From Tatumella ptyseos (lineage in GTDB: Bacteria > Pseudomonadota > Gammaproteobacteria > Enterobacterales > Enterobacteriaceae): a stretch of 64,000 bases of DNA. The notes under the pieces are model-generated. The model did no database searches and was not told where the DNA came from. It was given only the letters and a program-made list of their open reading frames with translations. Where the stretch lies: positions 1,612,001 to 1,676,000 of the forward strand of contig NZ_CP130649.1 of assembly GCF_030552895.1 (NCBI RefSeq), given 5' to 3'. Below are positions 28,421-38,871 of this stretch, piece after piece; within the stretch, counting starts at the first letter, position 1, and each line of letters opens with the position of its first letter. A program made the position numbers and the translations under genes.

Positions 28421-28437
28421 AGCAAATCCCATGCCAA
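28421..28437 (-). promoter_or_regulatory. Sigma-54 promoter of the psp operon
   Basis: On the minus strand TTGGCATGGGATTTGCT matches the sigma-54 consensus TTGGCACGNNNNTTGCW, with GG at -24 and GC at -12 correctly spaced. Transcription should start near 28410, about 33 nt before pspA. The enhancer-binding protein PspF is encoded divergently. Confidence 0.9.
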
Positions 28438-28506
28438 CTATTATAATATTGTTTTTAAAGGAATTTATAGGTTATACATTTTGATAAATTCCTCTAAAAT
28501 AGTTAA

Positions 28507-28539
28507 ATTGACCAATATATAGTGAATTAGACCAATTAT
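28507..28539. promoter_or_regulatory. Possible PspF upstream activating sequences
   Basis: Two related elements, AATTGACCAAT (28507-28517) and AATTAGACCAAT (28525-28536), lie 70-115 bp upstream of the sigma-54 promoter, where the PspF sites lie in E. coli. The second touches the pspF start codon, so binding would also repress pspF. The assignment rests on position and repetition only; a TATCAA-type partial IHF match near 28480 is also seen between the sites and the promoter. Confidence 0.4.
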
Positions 28540-29503
28540 GAAAAGTGATACCGTTCTTGGCGAATCTGAAAATTTCCTTAATATGCTCGATCACGTTTCA
28601 GCACTGGCCCCACTTAATAAACCAGTGATTATTCAAGGTGAACGCGGGAGCGGTAAAGAGTTGGTGGCGCAACGACTGCATTTTCTCTCTACACGGTGGC
28701 AAGAAAATTTTATTACGTTGAACTGTGCGGCGTTAAATGAAAATTTATTAGATTCCGAGCTATTCGGTCATGAAACTGGTGCTTTTACCGGGGCACAAAA
28801 ACGCCATCAAGGTCGTTTTGAACGCGCACATCAAGGCACACTTTTCCTTGATGAGATCGGCAATGCCCCCTTGGCCGTACAGGAAAAATTATTACGCGCA
28901 ATTGAGTATGGTGAGATTGAACGGATTGGCGGTACTGCATCGCTGTCGGTAGATGTACGCGTCATATGTGCTTCACATGAAGATTTACCGGCCCACGTTA
29001 AGGCAGGAAAGTTTAGAGCAGATTTGCTTGATCGCCTTGCCTTTGATGTCATCTACGTACCGCCGCTACGAGAACGACAAGCTGATATTCTGCCTTTAGC
29101 TAACCATTTTGCAATGCAGATGTGTCGAGAGCTCAATAGATCCTATTTTGCCGGTTTCACAGATTTTGCAGAACAACAATTGCTGTCAGCGGCTTGGCCT
29201 GGCAATGTGCGTGAGTTAAAAAATGTGATAGAGCGTTCTATCTACCGCTCGACAAAAGTAGACGAACCACTCAGCGAAGTCATCCTTTCCCCTTTCCATA
29301 ATTCGACTACCGACCCCATCCTCCCAAGGGTAGACTCGATACGCCCTTCTCTGCCGCTCGATTTACGGGAGTGGCAATACCAGCAAGAAGCAGACTTAGT
29401 GAAAGCGAGTCTGCGACAGTTCCCTCAACAGACCCTTGCCGCCAAGGCTCTAGGGCTGACTTATCATCAGTTTAGGGCTTTATTAAAGAAACACAGAATA
29501 TAA
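28538..29503 (+). CDS. pspF: PspF, sigma-54 activator of the phage-shock operon
   Basis: PspF is a AAA+ enhancer-binding protein lacking a receiver domain; it activates pspA and is held inactive by PspA. The 321-residue protein has Walker A GERGSGKE, the sigma-54-contacting GAFTGA in GHETGAFTGAQKRH, Walker B GTLFLDEI, the sensor region and a C-terminal helix-turn-helix (TLAAKALGLTYHQFRALL). No good ribosome binding site is seen before the ATG, in line with low expression. Confidence 0.97.
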   Translation: MKSDTVLGESENFLNMLDHVSALAPLNKPVIIQGERGSGKELVAQRLHFLSTRWQENFITLNCAALNENLLDSELFGHETGAFTGAQKRHQGRFERAHQGTLFLDEIGNAPLAVQEKLLRAIEYGEIERIGGTASLSVDVRVICASHEDLPAHVKAGKFRADLLDRLAFDVIYVPPLRERQADILPLANHFAMQMCRELNRSYFAGFTDFAEQQLLSAAWPGNVRELKNVIERSIYRSTKVDEPLSEVILSPFHNSTTDPILPRVDSIRPSLPLDLREWQYQQEADLVKASLRQFPQQTLAAKALGLTYHQFRALLKKHRI

Positions 29504-29522
29504 ATAGTGCGCTCTAAAATGG

Positions 29523-29608
29523 ATAAAAAAAAGCCCGCGGTCAGCGGGCAAAAATACTAGAAGCAATGTGAGCAATGTCGTATCTGATAACCTGTCATCA
29601 CCAGATGC
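29523..29608 (-). ncRNA. ryhB: Small RNA RyhB
   Basis: RyhB is the iron-sparing Hfq-dependent sRNA, repressed by Fur, that destabilises mRNAs of iron-using proteins. The minus strand carries the hallmark seed ACGACATTGCTCACATTGCT followed by TCTAGTATT, almost identical to E. coli RyhB, then a terminator GCCCGC-TGACC-GCGGGC with eight U. The 5' part (ATGCATCTGGTGATGACAGG) is divergent. Predicted length is about 85 nt (E. coli about 90). A promoter (TTGCAA-N17-TACTAT) and a Fur-like site lie immediately upstream. In E. coli ryhB is between yhhX and yhhY; here it is between pspF and sapA. Confidence 0.93.
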
Positions 29609-29610
29609 AT

Positions 29611-29641
29611 TGATAGTAATCGTTATCATTCCCAATTGCAA
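29611..29641 (-). promoter_or_regulatory. ryhB promoter with overlapping Fur box
   Basis: On the minus strand -35 TTGCAA (29641-29636), a 17-bp spacer and -10 TACTAT (29618-29613). AATGATAACGATTACTATCA (29630-29611) matches the Fur box GATAATGATAATCATTATC at about 12 of 19 positions and covers the spacer and -10, so Fur with Fe2+ would block RNA polymerase. Confidence 0.8.
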
Positions 29642-29752
29642 ATGTTTCTCATTCTTTTTTGGAGGAGGTCACTTGCTTCATTACCGCCCTGCGATTGGTT
29701 TTAATGGTGGCTTAGGGTAAAATTACTTAATGGTTCATCAATTTAGTCCACT

Positions 29753-31381
29753 ATGACGAAAATATTACGAGCTATGCTCGCCAGTATTGGTGTGCTATGC
29801 GCAACACCTGCTCTAAGCACCGCCTCGCCCACTCATAATACAGGTATTGTCTATTGTGTTAATGGTGAGGTGAATACCTTTAATCCTCAACTCGCGAGTG
29901 GTGGTGTGGTGATCGACACGCTCTCCGCACAGCTTTACGATCGTCTGTTAGATGTGGACCCTTACACCTTTCGCCTCATACCAGCATTGGCCGAACGCTG
30001 GGAAGTTCATGATGAGGGGGCAACCTTCATCTTTCATTTACGTTCAGATGTCTCATTCCAACATACGCGGTGGTTCATGCCTAGCCGAAAAATGAATGCA
30101 GATGATGTGGTATTCAGTTTTGCACGGATGTTTGATAAGCATCATCCTTGGCACCAAATCAATGGTGGCCATTATCCTTATTTCGATAGCTTGCAATTTG
30201 CTGACAGTGTCCAGTCCGTTAAGAAAGTGGATAGCCATACCGTTGAGATAAAGCTTGCTCACCCTGACGCCAGCTTCTTGTGGCATATGGCGACCCACTA
30301 TGCGCCGGTTCTTTCTGCTGAATATGCTGACCACTTAAGCCAAAACCATCAGCAGGAGATGTTAGATCGGCAACCTGTCGGAACTGGACCTTACCAATTA
30401 AGCGAATACCGCAGTGGCCAATTCATTCGTTTGCAACGAAATCCTTTTTATTGGAAAGGTGTTCCTCGCCTTCGTCAAGTCGTGATTGACCTAGGGGCTG
30501 GCGGTACAGGGCGATTGTCGAAATTACTCACCGGGGAGTGTGATGTACTCGCCTACCCTGCCGCGAGTCAACTCACTATCTTACGAGATGACCCCCGTTT
30601 ACGGATGACTCTGCGGCCCGGTATGAATATGGCTTTTTTAGCCTTTAACACTCGCCGTCCGCCCCTTGATAACGTTAATGTTCGTCGCGCGTTATCGCTG
30701 GCTATTAATAACGAGCGACTTATGGCATCGATTTATTACGGTACCGCGGAAACCGCTGCTTCGGTGCTGCCAAGGGCGTCATGGGCCTACGATAACGATT
30801 CTCAAGTTACGGAATACGCGCCTGAAAAAGCTAAGCAGCTACTAAAATCAATGCATCTGAACGATCTTCATTTAAAGATGTTAGTGCCTGTTGCATCGGA
30901 ACCCTGGAACCCGAGCCAATTGAAAACAGCAGAATTGATCCAAGCTGACCTAGCTCGAATCGGGGTACATGTAGAGATTCAGCCGGTTGAAGGACGGTTT
31001 CAAGAGAACCAATTAATGGCAATGAATCATGACCTGACCTTGGGCGGCTGGAGTACGGACAGTAATGATCCGGACAGTTTCTTTCGTCCTATGCTCAGTT
31101 GCGCCGCCATCAATTCCGGCACAAATTATGCGCATTGGTGCGACGAACAATTTGACGATACGCTGCACTTAGCCCTGCTTTCACAACAATTGTCTGGCCG
31201 AATCGACTATTATCATCAAGCTCAGCAGATTTTAGCGCAGCAACTTCCTATTCTGCCCTTAGCCTCATCATTACGGTTACAAGCTTATCGTTACGATATC
31301 AAAGGACTGGTTCTTAGCCCCTTTGGGAATAGTTCCTTTGCGGGTGTATACCGCGACACAAAGCAAGGTGTAACACCATGA
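29753..31381 (+). CDS. sapA: SapA, periplasmic peptide-binding protein
   Basis: SapA is the solute-binding protein of the Sap ABC system, tied to resistance to antimicrobial peptides and, in E. coli, to putrescine export by SapBCDF. The 542-residue protein has a signal peptide (ending near STAS), the SBP-5 segments [15 protein letters not shown] and [20 protein letters not shown], and a C-terminus closely matching E. coli ([20 protein letters not shown]). There is no clear Shine-Dalgarno sequence. The stop overlaps sapB by 4 nt. Confidence 0.96.
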   Translation: MTKILRAMLASIGVLCATPALSTASPTHNTGIVYCVNGEVNTFNPQLASGGVVIDTLSAQLYDRLLDVDPYTFRLIPALAERWEVHDEGATFIFHLRSDVSFQHTRWFMPSRKMNADDVVFSFARMFDKHHPWHQINGGHYPYFDSLQFADSVQSVKKVDSHTVEIKLAHPDASFLWHMATHYAPVLSAEYADHLSQNHQQEMLDRQPVGTGPYQLSEYRSGQFIRLQRNPFYWKGVPRLRQVVIDLGAGGTGRLSKLLTGECDVLAYPAASQLTILRDDPRLRMTLRPGMNMAFLAFNTRRPPLDNVNVRRALSLAINNERLMASIYYGTAETAASVLPRASWAYDNDSQVTEYAPEKAKQLLKSMHLNDLHLKMLVPVASEPWNPSQLKTAELIQADLARIGVHVEIQPVEGRFQENQLMAMNHDLTLGGWSTDSNDPDSFFRPMLSCAAINSGTNYAHWCDEQFDDTLHLALLSQQLSGRIDYYHQAQQILAQQLPILPLASSLRLQAYRYDIKGLVLSPFGNSSFAGVYRDTKQGVTP

Positions 31382-32343
31382 GTCTCTATATAGCGCGACG
31401 ACTATTTTTACTTTTGGTGACCTTGGTACTGCTTTCATGGGTGAGTTTTAGTCTCTGTTACTATACTCCCCACGCACCACTTCAAGGTGCAAAGATGACT
31501 GATGCCTATTATTTCTGGCTAGAAGGCATGATGCACTTTGACTTTGGAGTTTCTAGCATTAATGGACAACCGGTTAGTGAGCAATTATTAGAAGTGTTCC
31601 CTGCAACCCTAGAACTTTGCCTGTTGGCCGCAATACTCGCCACATTGGTGGGACTCCCCCTTGGCATTGTCGCAGCCATCAACCGCCATAAATGGCAAGA
31701 TAAACTAATTAGTGGTTTTGCTTTAATCGGTTTTTCTTTGCCAGTCTTCTGGCTTGCTTTGTTGCTAACGATGCTCTTTTCGCTTTCACTCGGCTGGTTT
31801 CCGGTATCAGGCCGCATCAATCTTCTTTATCCTGCTCCAGCAGTGACGGGTTCAGCATTATTAGACGCGTGGCTTTCTCGGTCGCCTTTACGCCATGAGA
31901 TGTTATTGAGTGTCCTTCGGCATTTAGTCTTACCAGTAGTGACGCTATCAATAGTCCCGATGACAGAGTTGATCCGGTTAATGCGCGACAGTACGCTTGA
32001 TATTATTAATCAAGGTTATATCAAAGCAGCGATTATTCGTGGCCTTTCTCGTTTCACTGTTGTTCGCCGTCATGTCATCCATAATGCGCTTCCGCCTATC
32101 GTTCCCCATTTAGGATTACAGTTTTCAACGCTACTTACCTTAGCGATGATTACCGAAGCGGTATTCAATTGGCCAGGAATTGGTCGCTGGCTAATCACCG
32201 CGGTGCGGCAAGCAGACTATAATGCCATTTCTGCTGGTGTCATGACTCTGGGCAGTTTGGTTATTTTCATTAACATGCTGGCCGATATTTTTGGGGCCAT
32301 CATCGATCCACTCAAACATAAGGAATGGTATGCCAATCGATAA
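31378..32343 (+). CDS. sapB: SapB, ABC transporter permease
   Basis: SapB is one of two membrane subunits of the Sap transporter. The 321-residue protein (E. coli 321) has an N-terminal transmembrane helix and about five more, with the EAA-type loop [20 protein letters not shown] before the C-terminal helices, as in the DppB/OppB family. It overlaps sapA by 4 nt and sapC by 14 nt, suggesting tight translational coupling. Confidence 0.96.
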   Translation: MSLYIARRLFLLLVTLVLLSWVSFSLCYYTPHAPLQGAKMTDAYYFWLEGMMHFDFGVSSINGQPVSEQLLEVFPATLELCLLAAILATLVGLPLGIVAAINRHKWQDKLISGFALIGFSLPVFWLALLLTMLFSLSLGWFPVSGRINLLYPAPAVTGSALLDAWLSRSPLRHEMLLSVLRHLVLPVVTLSIVPMTELIRLMRDSTLDIINQGYIKAAIIRGLSRFTVVRRHVIHNALPPIVPHLGLQFSTLLTLAMITEAVFNWPGIGRWLITAVRQADYNAISAGVMTLGSLVIFINMLADIFGAIIDPLKHKEWYANR

Positions 32344-33220
32344 GATTTATCAGGAGGAAAAACTTCCTGGCGCATTTCGACGAGCATGGCATTTTTTCTA
32401 TCGCGATACCTCTGCGATGATCGGTTTCTATGGGACCTGCGCCCTGCTATTGCTTTGTGTGTTTGGTCAGTTACTGGCCCCCTATGGGCTCGATCAACAG
32501 TTTATCAGCTACCAGTTATTACCTCCTTCTTGGTCGCGGTATGGCGATGTCTCGTTCTTTCTTGGCACTGATGATCTAGGCCGTGATTTATTAAGCCGAT
32601 TATTAGCCGGTGCGTTACCTACTGTCGGGGGGGCCTTAGTTGCGACAATTTTCGCAGCGATCTGTGCTTTTCTACTGGGAATTTTGGCGGGAATGACCCG
32701 CGGCTTACGCTCAGCCACCATTAACCATTTTTTAGATATTGCCTTATCGCTACCTTCTCTACTGATCGCCATTATCGTGGTGGCATTTCTCGGTCCAAGT
32801 CTCAGTCACGCGATGTTAGCGGTATGGATTGCGTTAACGCCAAGAATGATCCGCACGCTCTATTTGGCGATTCGGGAGGAGATGAACGAAGCTTATGTTG
32901 TGGCAGCAAAAATGGATGGTGCAAGCCCATTTTTATTATTGAAAGGAACAATCTTGCCAAATATTTTACCGGTGTTAGTCAGTGACTTCACGCGGTGTTT
33001 ATCAATCGCTATCTTTGATATCTCTGCATTAGGCTTTCTGGGATTAGGGGCTCGACTCCCTTCGCCAGAATGGGGGACGATACTTGGTGATTCGTTAGAA
33101 TTGATCTATGTTGCCCCTTGGACAGTGATGCTTCCCGGTGCCGCGATTATGGGGGCTATTTTACTGATCAATTTATTTGGTGAAGGCGTACGCCGCGCTG
33201 TTGATGCAGGAGTTAAGTAG
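32330..33220 (+). CDS. sapC: SapC, ABC transporter permease
   Basis: SapC is the second Sap permease, of the DppC/OppC type. The start is set at 32330 ([14 protein letters not shown]), giving 296 residues, exactly the E. coli length; an in-frame ATG at 32291 lies deep inside sapB. The [21 protein letters not shown] segment before the second transmembrane region and the EAA-like loop [17 protein letters not shown] are present. The stop abuts the sapD start. Confidence 0.96.
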   Translation: MPIDKIYQEEKLPGAFRRAWHFFYRDTSAMIGFYGTCALLLLCVFGQLLAPYGLDQQFISYQLLPPSWSRYGDVSFFLGTDDLGRDLLSRLLAGALPTVGGALVATIFAAICAFLLGILAGMTRGLRSATINHFLDIALSLPSLLIAIIVVAFLGPSLSHAMLAVWIALTPRMIRTLYLAIREEMNEAYVVAAKMDGASPFLLLKGTILPNILPVLVSDFTRCLSIAIFDISALGFLGLGARLPSPEWGTILGDSLELIYVAPWTVMLPGAAIMGAILLINLFGEGVRRAVDAGVK

Positions 33221-34213
33221 ATGCCACTGCTCGATATACGTAATTTAACCATTGAATTTGTGAATGATAACAAGCCTATTAAAGCGGTGGACCGCGTTAA
33301 CCTGTTATTAAACGAAGGCGAAATACTCGGCCTGGTTGGAGAATCAGGATCGGGCAAAAGCTTGGTCGCTAAAGCTATCTGCGGCGTAACATCGGATAAT
33401 TGGCGAATCACAGCCGATAGGATGCGCTTTGGCGATATCGACTTGCTGCGCTTATCTCCCCGTGAGCGCCGTAAGATTATTGGCCGCCATATCTCAATGA
33501 TCTTTCAAGAACCCCAAGCTTGTCTTGATCCGTCCGCCTCAATCGGTCGCCAATTAAAACAAGCGATACCGGGTGAAACCTTTAAGGGGCCTTGGTATAA
33601 ACGCCTATTACCTTGGCGTAAAGCCCGCGTGATCGATATCCTGCACCGCGTAGGAATTCGCGACCACCGTGATATTATGCGCAGTTATCCTTATGCATTA
33701 ACTGAGGGTGAATGTCAGAAAGTAATGATTGCTATTGCCTTGGCCAGTCAACCTAAATTGTTGATTGCTGATGAACCCACTAATGCGATGGAATCGACTA
33801 CACAAGATCAAATTTTTCGATTACTAAGACGCTTAAATCAAAACAACAATACAACTGTCTTATTAATTAGCCACGACTTACGAACGGTCAGTCAATGGTC
33901 AAATCGAATTCAAGTGCTTTACTGCGGTCAAACGGTTGAAGCAGCGGCGAGTAAAGAGTTAATTGCAACCCCTCACCATCCGTATACCCAGGCCTTAATG
34001 CGGGCAATGCCTGATTTTGGACAGCCACTTCCGCATAAAAGTCGCTTAAATACATTGAATGGATCAATTCCCTCTTTGGAGCATTTACCCCTTGGCTGCC
34101 GTTTAGGTCCTCGGTGTCCTTATGGCCAACGGGAATGTATAGTGCGTCCCCCCTTGACCGGCACTAAGCATCATCAATACGCTTGCCACTTCCCGCTTAA
34201 TATCGAGAGTTAG
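33221..34213 (+). CDS. sapD: SapD, ABC transporter ATPase
   Basis: SapD is a cytoplasmic ATPase of the Sap system, also linked to potassium uptake through Trk. The 330-residue protein has Walker A GESGSGKS, Walker [10 protein letters not shown] and the His-loop LLISHD. The ABC signature is LTEGECQ instead of LSGGQ; E. coli SapD has the same variant, so it is not a lesion. A C-terminal oligopeptide-transporter domain with Cys residues ([14 protein letters not shown]) resembles the iron-sulphur-like end of DppD/OppD. It begins directly after the sapC stop. Confidence 0.96.
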   Translation: MPLLDIRNLTIEFVNDNKPIKAVDRVNLLLNEGEILGLVGESGSGKSLVAKAICGVTSDNWRITADRMRFGDIDLLRLSPRERRKIIGRHISMIFQEPQACLDPSASIGRQLKQAIPGETFKGPWYKRLLPWRKARVIDILHRVGIRDHRDIMRSYPYALTEGECQKVMIAIALASQPKLLIADEPTNAMESTTQDQIFRLLRRLNQNNNTTVLLISHDLRTVSQWSNRIQVLYCGQTVEAAASKELIATPHHPYTQALMRAMPDFGQPLPHKSRLNTLNGSIPSLEHLPLGCRLGPRCPYGQRECIVRPPLTGTKHHQYACHFPLNIES

Positions 34214-34215
34214 TT

Positions 34216-35019
34216 ATGTTAGAAACCCTATTAGAAGTCAGGAATCTGAGCAAAACCTTTCGATACAAGACTGGGTTATTCCGCTCCCAACAGGTTGATG
34301 CAGTTAAAAATGTCAGTTTTACTTTGAAGGAGCGCCAAACGTTAGCCATTATCGGTGAGAATGGGTCAGGAAAATCCACGTTGGCCAAAATGCTGGCTGG
34401 AATGGTTGCTCCGACATCGGGCGAAATGTTGATTAATAATCAGCCCTTATTTTTTGGCGATTATCGTTTTCGAAGCCCACTTATCCGGATGATTTTACAA
34501 GACCCCACCGCCTCGTTAAATCCTCGACAACGGGTAAGCCAAATTCTCGATCTCCCGCTCAGGCTTAACAGCGAACTGACCGATGAACTCCGTATCCAAC
34601 ATATTATCGCTACCTTGAAAAAGGTGGGGTTACTTAAAGAGCATGCGGGGTTATATCCCCATATGTTAGCGCCAGGACAACGTCAACGTCTTGCGCTCGC
34701 CAGAGCACTCATCTTACAACCTAAAATCCTGATCGCAGATGAGGCCATGACCTCTTTAGATATGACTATGCGGTCACAATTGATTAATTTGATGTTAGAG
34801 CTGCAAGAGCGCGATGGGCTATCTTATATTTATGTCACACAACAAATTGGCATGATGAAACATGTCAGTGACTCACTGATTGTGATGCGCGAAGGTGAAG
34901 TGGTTGAACGGGGCGGGACTGCAGATGTATTGGCTTGTCCGCTTCATGATTTAACTCGAAAATTAATCAATAGCCACTTTGGTAGTGAACTCACGTCGGA
35001 TGCATGGCGTAACGACTAG
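34216..35019 (+). CDS. sapF: SapF, ABC transporter ATPase
   Basis: SapF is the second ATPase of the Sap system and the last gene of the operon, 2 nt after sapD. The 267-residue protein (E. coli 268) has Walker A GENGSGKST, the signature LAPGQRQRLALARAL, Walker B ILIADEAM and an H-loop position occupied by Gln in YVTQQIGMM, where most ABC ATPases have His. This replacement is also found in E. coli SapF as I recall it. No strong terminator follows before fabI. Confidence 0.95.
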   Translation: MLETLLEVRNLSKTFRYKTGLFRSQQVDAVKNVSFTLKERQTLAIIGENGSGKSTLAKMLAGMVAPTSGEMLINNQPLFFGDYRFRSPLIRMILQDPTASLNPRQRVSQILDLPLRLNSELTDELRIQHIIATLKKVGLLKEHAGLYPHMLAPGQRQRLALARALILQPKILIADEAMTSLDMTMRSQLINLMLELQERDGLSYIYVTQQIGMMKHVSDSLIVMREGEVVERGGTADVLACPLHDLTRKLINSHFGSELTSDAWRND

Positions 35020-35150
35020 ATAATTCGGCTAATATTTCGGCGCTATCCTCGTCAAATTAGCCTATCTAAGAAAAGTCGTGTTAGAATCGCGCCAACTTTT
35101 TTGCAGAGATCGTTTCTGCTAACAATACTGATAGTTAAGGGACAAATATT

Positions 35151-35939
35151 ATGGGTTTTCTTTCAGGTAAACGCATTCTTATCACGGGTGTAGCAAGCAA
35201 GTTATCAATCGCTTGGGGTATCGCACAAGCGATGCACAAACAAGGTGCTGAGCTGGCTTTCACCTATCAAAACGACAAGCTTAAAAGCCGTGTTGAAGAA
35301 TTCGCTAAAGAAGTCGGTTCTGATATCGTTCTGCCTTGCGATGTTGCTGAAGATGAAAGCATCAAGACATTATTTGCTGAATTAGCAAAAACCTGGCCTA
35401 AGTTCGACGGTTTCGTGCACTCAATTGGTTTCGCCCCTGCCGATCAGTTAGACGGTGACTATGTGAATGCGGTAACGCGTGAAGGTTTCAAAATTGCCCA
35501 CGACATTAGCGCATATAGCTTCGTTGCGATGGCAAAAGAGTGCCGTGAAATGCTGAATCCTAATGCAGCCTTACTTACCCTTTCCTACCTAGGCGCTGAG
35601 CGTGCAATCCCTAACTACAATGTCATGGGTCTAGCAAAAGCTTCTTTAGAAGCTAACGTTCGTTACATGGCTAACGCGATGGGTCCAGATAGCGTACGTG
35701 TTAATGCCGTTTCTGCGGGTCCAATCCGTACATTGGCTGCATCAGGTATCAAAGATTTCCGTAAAATGTTATCCCATTGTGAAGCGGTAACGCCAATCCG
35801 TCGTACCGTAACGATTGAAGACGTGGGTAACTCTGCTGCCTTCTTATGTTCTGATTTAGCTGGCGGTATCACCGGCGAAGTCGTTCACGTTGACGGTGGC
35901 TTTAGCATCGCAGCAATGAACGAATTAGAACTTAAATAA
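35151..35939 (+). CDS. fabI: Enoyl-[acyl-carrier-protein] reductase FabI
   Basis: FabI performs the last reduction of fatty acid elongation with NADH and is the triclosan target. The 262 residues equal the E. coli protein. The SDR-type [13 protein letters not shown] cofactor loop, Gly93 in VHSIGFAP, the catalytic Tyr/Lys pair in [13 protein letters not shown] (Y-x6-K) and the C-terminal [13 protein letters not shown] are all present. AGGGAC lies before the ATG. Standalone gene with its own terminator. Confidence 0.98.
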   Translation: MGFLSGKRILITGVASKLSIAWGIAQAMHKQGAELAFTYQNDKLKSRVEEFAKEVGSDIVLPCDVAEDESIKTLFAELAKTWPKFDGFVHSIGFAPADQLDGDYVNAVTREGFKIAHDISAYSFVAMAKECREMLNPNAALLTLSYLGAERAIPNYNVMGLAKASLEANVRYMANAMGPDSVRVNAVSAGPIRTLAASGIKDFRKMLSHCEAVTPIRRTVTIEDVGNSAAFLCSDLAGGITGEVVHVDGGFSIAAMNELELK

Positions 35940-35947
35940 TATTGTTG

Positions 35948-35975
35948 AGCAGGCACGCTCAGTGCCTGCTTAATT
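35948..35975 (+). terminator. Terminator after fabI
   Basis: AGCAGGCAC-GCTCA-GTGCCTGCT followed by TAATT, 8 nt after the fabI stop. The stem is strong, the U-tract short. Confidence 0.7.
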
Positions 35976-36084
35976 CCTCCTATCCTTCCACTCCCACTGC
36001 TAATTGCGCGATTAATGTCTTGCCGCAACGTATCGATTCGCGTAAAACTGGTTGCCGCCAATTAGCCACAGATGACTGAAAATT

Positions 36085-38019
36085 ATGCTTCAAGATAATC
36101 CGCTGCTGGCGCAGCTAAAACAAACACTGCATGATCAGACTCCACGCGTTGAAGGTGTAGTTAAAGGAACCGATAAAGGGTTTGGTTTTTTAGAGGTTGA
36201 AGGCCAAAAAAGCTACTTTATTCCCCCGCCGCAAATGAAGAAAGTCATGCACGGCGATAAAATTAGCGCGGTGATCCAAACAAATAAAGATAAAGAAAGC
36301 GCCGAGCCAGAGAAACTGATTGAACCTTTCCTCAGTCGTTTCGTGGGACGAGTACAGAAAAAAGATGATCGGCTATCCATTATTCCTGACCATCCCTTAC
36401 TGAAAGATGCTATCCAATGCCGTCCAGCACGTGATGTTGATCACGAATTCGTTGCGGGTGACTGGGCTGTTGCAGAGATGAAGCGCCATCCGCTCAAAGG
36501 TGATCGGGGTTTCTACGCTGAACTGACTGAGTACATTACGTTCGGTGACGATCACCTTGCTCCTTGGTGGGTGACACTGTCACGTCATAATTTAGGTCGT
36601 GGTGCGCCTGAAGCTGATTTACCAGCATTTCAGCCTGAAACACTTGATCGTCGTGATCTCACCGCACTCGATTTTGTGACCATAGATAGTGCCTCAACCG
36701 AAGATATGGATGATGCATTATTGACTCGCCAACTTGATGATGGAAAGCTTTGCCTAACCGTCGCGATTGCTGACCCGACGGCTTGGGTTGTGCCTAATAC
36801 GCCTTTAGATGATATTGCTGCAGAACGCGCTTTTACAAACTATTTGCCAGGCTTCAATATCCCTATGTTGCCGCGCGAGCTATCCGATGATTTATGCTCG
36901 TTACGCCCTAACGTAAAACGCCCTGTCCTAGCCTGTGATATCACCATCGATAGCGAAGGTGCCATCACTGGAACACCTGAATTCTATGCAGCATGGATCG
37001 AATCGAAAGCGAAACTGGTCTACGATAACGTTTCAGATTGGTTAGAAAATACAGGTGAGTGGCAACCCGAAAGTGATGCGATTGCTAAGCAAATTAATTT
37101 ATTGCAAAACTTCTGTAGTACCCGTCATCAATGGCGTAAAGCTCATGCTCTTGTCTTCCGAGACCGCCCTGATTACCGCTTTGTACTGGGTGAAAAAGGT
37201 GAAGTTTTAGAGATAGTTACCGAGCAACGCCGAGTTGCAAATAAGATGGTCGAAGAAGCTATGATTACAGCGAACATCGTAGCGGGAGAAGTATTACGCG
37301 ATCAGCTTGGATTTGGTATCTATAACCTGCACAGTGGGTTTGATGAGCAAAATGCTGAACAAGCGAGTGCCATCCTGGCTAACCACGGGATCGTTGTTGA
37401 CCCTGCGTCAATTGCGACGCTCGATGGATTCAAAGTATTGCGTCGCCGCTTAGATGAAGAGCCCACACAATATTTGGATAGCCGTATTCGTCGTTTCCAA
37501 TCCTTTGCTGAAATTGGAACCGCTGCAGGACCGCATTTTGGATTAGGATTAGATGCTTACGCTACTTGGACTTCACCAATCCGTAAGTATGGCGATATGG
37601 TCAATCATCGTCTTCTAAAATCGATTATCTTGAAACAACAAGAGACAAAACCGGATGACGCCTTAACCTTACGTATGTCTGAGCGGCGTCGCCAGCATCG
37701 TATGGCTGAACGTGATGTCGGTGATTGGCTCTATGCGCGCTATTTACAACCTTTCGCAGGAACCGAGCATAAGTTTACTGCTGAAATCATCGATATCAGC
37801 CGAGGAGGCATGCGTATCCGTTTAAATGATAATGGTGCTGTTGCCTTTATTCCTGCACCGTTTATTCACTCAGTGCGTGATGAACTCGTATGTAGCCAAG
37901 AATTAGGTACTGCGATGATTAAAGGTGAAGAGCGTTATCGTGTAACAGATATCATTGAAGTAACTATCGCTGAAGTGCGCATGGAAACCCGATCTGTCGT
38001 GGCAAGACCCGTTGCTTAA
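36085..38019 (+). CDS. rnb: Exoribonuclease II
   Basis: RNase II degrades single-stranded RNA 3' to 5'. The 644 residues equal the E. coli enzyme. Cold-shock RNA-binding domains occupy the N-terminal third, the catalytic RNB domain carries the Asp cluster in [13 protein letters not shown], and an S1 domain closes the protein ([21 protein letters not shown]). A strong terminator follows. Confidence 0.98.
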   Translation: MLQDNPLLAQLKQTLHDQTPRVEGVVKGTDKGFGFLEVEGQKSYFIPPPQMKKVMHGDKISAVIQTNKDKESAEPEKLIEPFLSRFVGRVQKKDDRLSIIPDHPLLKDAIQCRPARDVDHEFVAGDWAVAEMKRHPLKGDRGFYAELTEYITFGDDHLAPWWVTLSRHNLGRGAPEADLPAFQPETLDRRDLTALDFVTIDSASTEDMDDALLTRQLDDGKLCLTVAIADPTAWVVPNTPLDDIAAERAFTNYLPGFNIPMLPRELSDDLCSLRPNVKRPVLACDITIDSEGAITGTPEFYAAWIESKAKLVYDNVSDWLENTGEWQPESDAIAKQINLLQNFCSTRHQWRKAHALVFRDRPDYRFVLGEKGEVLEIVTEQRRVANKMVEEAMITANIVAGEVLRDQLGFGIYNLHSGFDEQNAEQASAILANHGIVVDPASIATLDGFKVLRRRLDEEPTQYLDSRIRRFQSFAEIGTAAGPHFGLGLDAYATWTSPIRKYGDMVNHRLLKSIILKQQETKPDDALTLRMSERRRQHRMAERDVGDWLYARYLQPFAGTEHKFTAEIIDISRGGMRIRLNDNGAVAFIPAPFIHSVRDELVCSQELGTAMIKGEERYRVTDIIEVTIAEVRMETRSVVARPVA

Positions 38020-38039
38020 CGGCACGCCCAACTACTCAA

Positions 38040-38063
38040 CCACCCTGAAGGGTGGTTTTTTTT
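38040..38063 (+). terminator. Intrinsic terminator after rnb
   Basis: CCACCC-TGAA-GGGTGG followed by eight T, 20 nt after the rnb stop. Confidence 0.93.
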
Positions 38064-38289
38064 CGCTGAGAAAACCTTGTTTAAATATGCAGTTATCCTG
38101 AACCGCAGATAGTTAATAGTGCTTAATTGTAAAATATAGTCAGCTTTGGCCTATTTAAGAGAATTCGCCTATATTATAGAGGTAATGCAAATTAAAATTC
38201 TTAATACTAGCGAATGATCTCAAAATAACTATCAGTCTGATTTGGTTGAATGGCACCTCTGGGTTACTCACATTCAACAAGGAGAATTT

Positions 38290-38508
38290 ATGACATTTAA
38301 TAATAAAGCCATGGTTAAAGCAGTGATTGCGTTAACGGTTGTAGCCGTTCTTAGTGGATGTTCTAACTGGTCAAAACGAAGCCGTAACACTGCTATAGGT
38401 GCAGGTATTGGCGCCATTGGTGGTTCAGTATTAACACACGGTGATGGCTTGGGGACGTTAGGTGGCGCCGCTCTAGGTGGTGTGATTGGACATCAGTCTG
38501 GCAATTAA
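38290..38508 (+). CDS. osmB: Osmotically inducible lipoprotein OsmB
   Basis: OsmB is a small outer-membrane lipoprotein induced by osmotic stress and stationary phase. The 72-residue precursor equals the E. coli length and has a lipobox LSGC and a glycine-zipper region (AIGAGIGAIGGSVL and GTLGGAALGGVIG). The ATG at 38290 has AAGGAGAA directly upstream; an in-frame start at 38242 adds 16 residues before the signal peptide and is rejected. Confidence 0.93.
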   Translation: MTFNNKAMVKAVIALTVVAVLSGCSNWSKRSRNTAIGAGIGAIGGSVLTHGDGLGTLGGAALGGVIGHQSGN

Positions 38509-38513
38509 TACTA

Positions 38514-38535
38514 ATGCCGGTGCCTGCACCGGCAT
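38514..38535. terminator. Hairpin between convergent osmB and yciH
   Basis: A perfect 9-bp stem ATGCCGGTG-CCTG-CACCGGCAT with no U-tract on either strand. It may serve both converging transcripts. Confidence 0.55.
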
Positions 38536-38547
38536 TCATCATCAACT

Positions 38548-38871
38548 TCATCCGCCTGCTAACTTAACGCGATACCCTTTCTCTTCGAGGTAGCTTTTCA
38601 GAAAATCGCGCTTATCACCCTGTATTTCTATATTTCCCTCAATAACAGTCCCACCACAACCACATTTTTTCTTTAATTCGGCTGCTAGTTGACCTAGGGC
38701 TTTATCATCTAAATCTAACCCAGTGATAATACAGACGCCCTTACCTTTTCGACCACTGGTTTGACGACTTAATCGTACAATCCCGTCGCCTTTCGGACGT
38801 GAAATAACTTCTTTAACAGGGGTGATCCGCCCCCTATCAGTTGAATAAACTAAGGGTGCGTCATCTTTCAT
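38548..38871 (-). CDS. yciH: YciH, SUI1/eIF1-like protein
   Basis: YciH is a bacterial relative of the eukaryotic initiation factor eIF1 and has been reported to influence translation-start fidelity. The 107-residue protein (E. coli 108) has a flexible N-terminus and the SUI1 fold with [20 protein letters not shown], the signature of the family. Its start overlaps the pyrF stop by 4 nt, so pyrF-yciH form an operon as in E. coli. Confidence 0.96.
   Translation of the reverse strand: MKDDAPLVYSTDRGRITPVKEVISRPKGDGIVRLSRQTSGRKGKGVCIITGLDLDDKALGQLAAELKKKCGCGGTVIEGNIEIQGDKRDFLKSYLEEKGYRVKLAGG

Noticed and set aside
33700..33760. SapD ABC signature LTEGE looks degenerate
   Set aside because: E. 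coli SapD has the same variant, so it is not evidence of loss of function.
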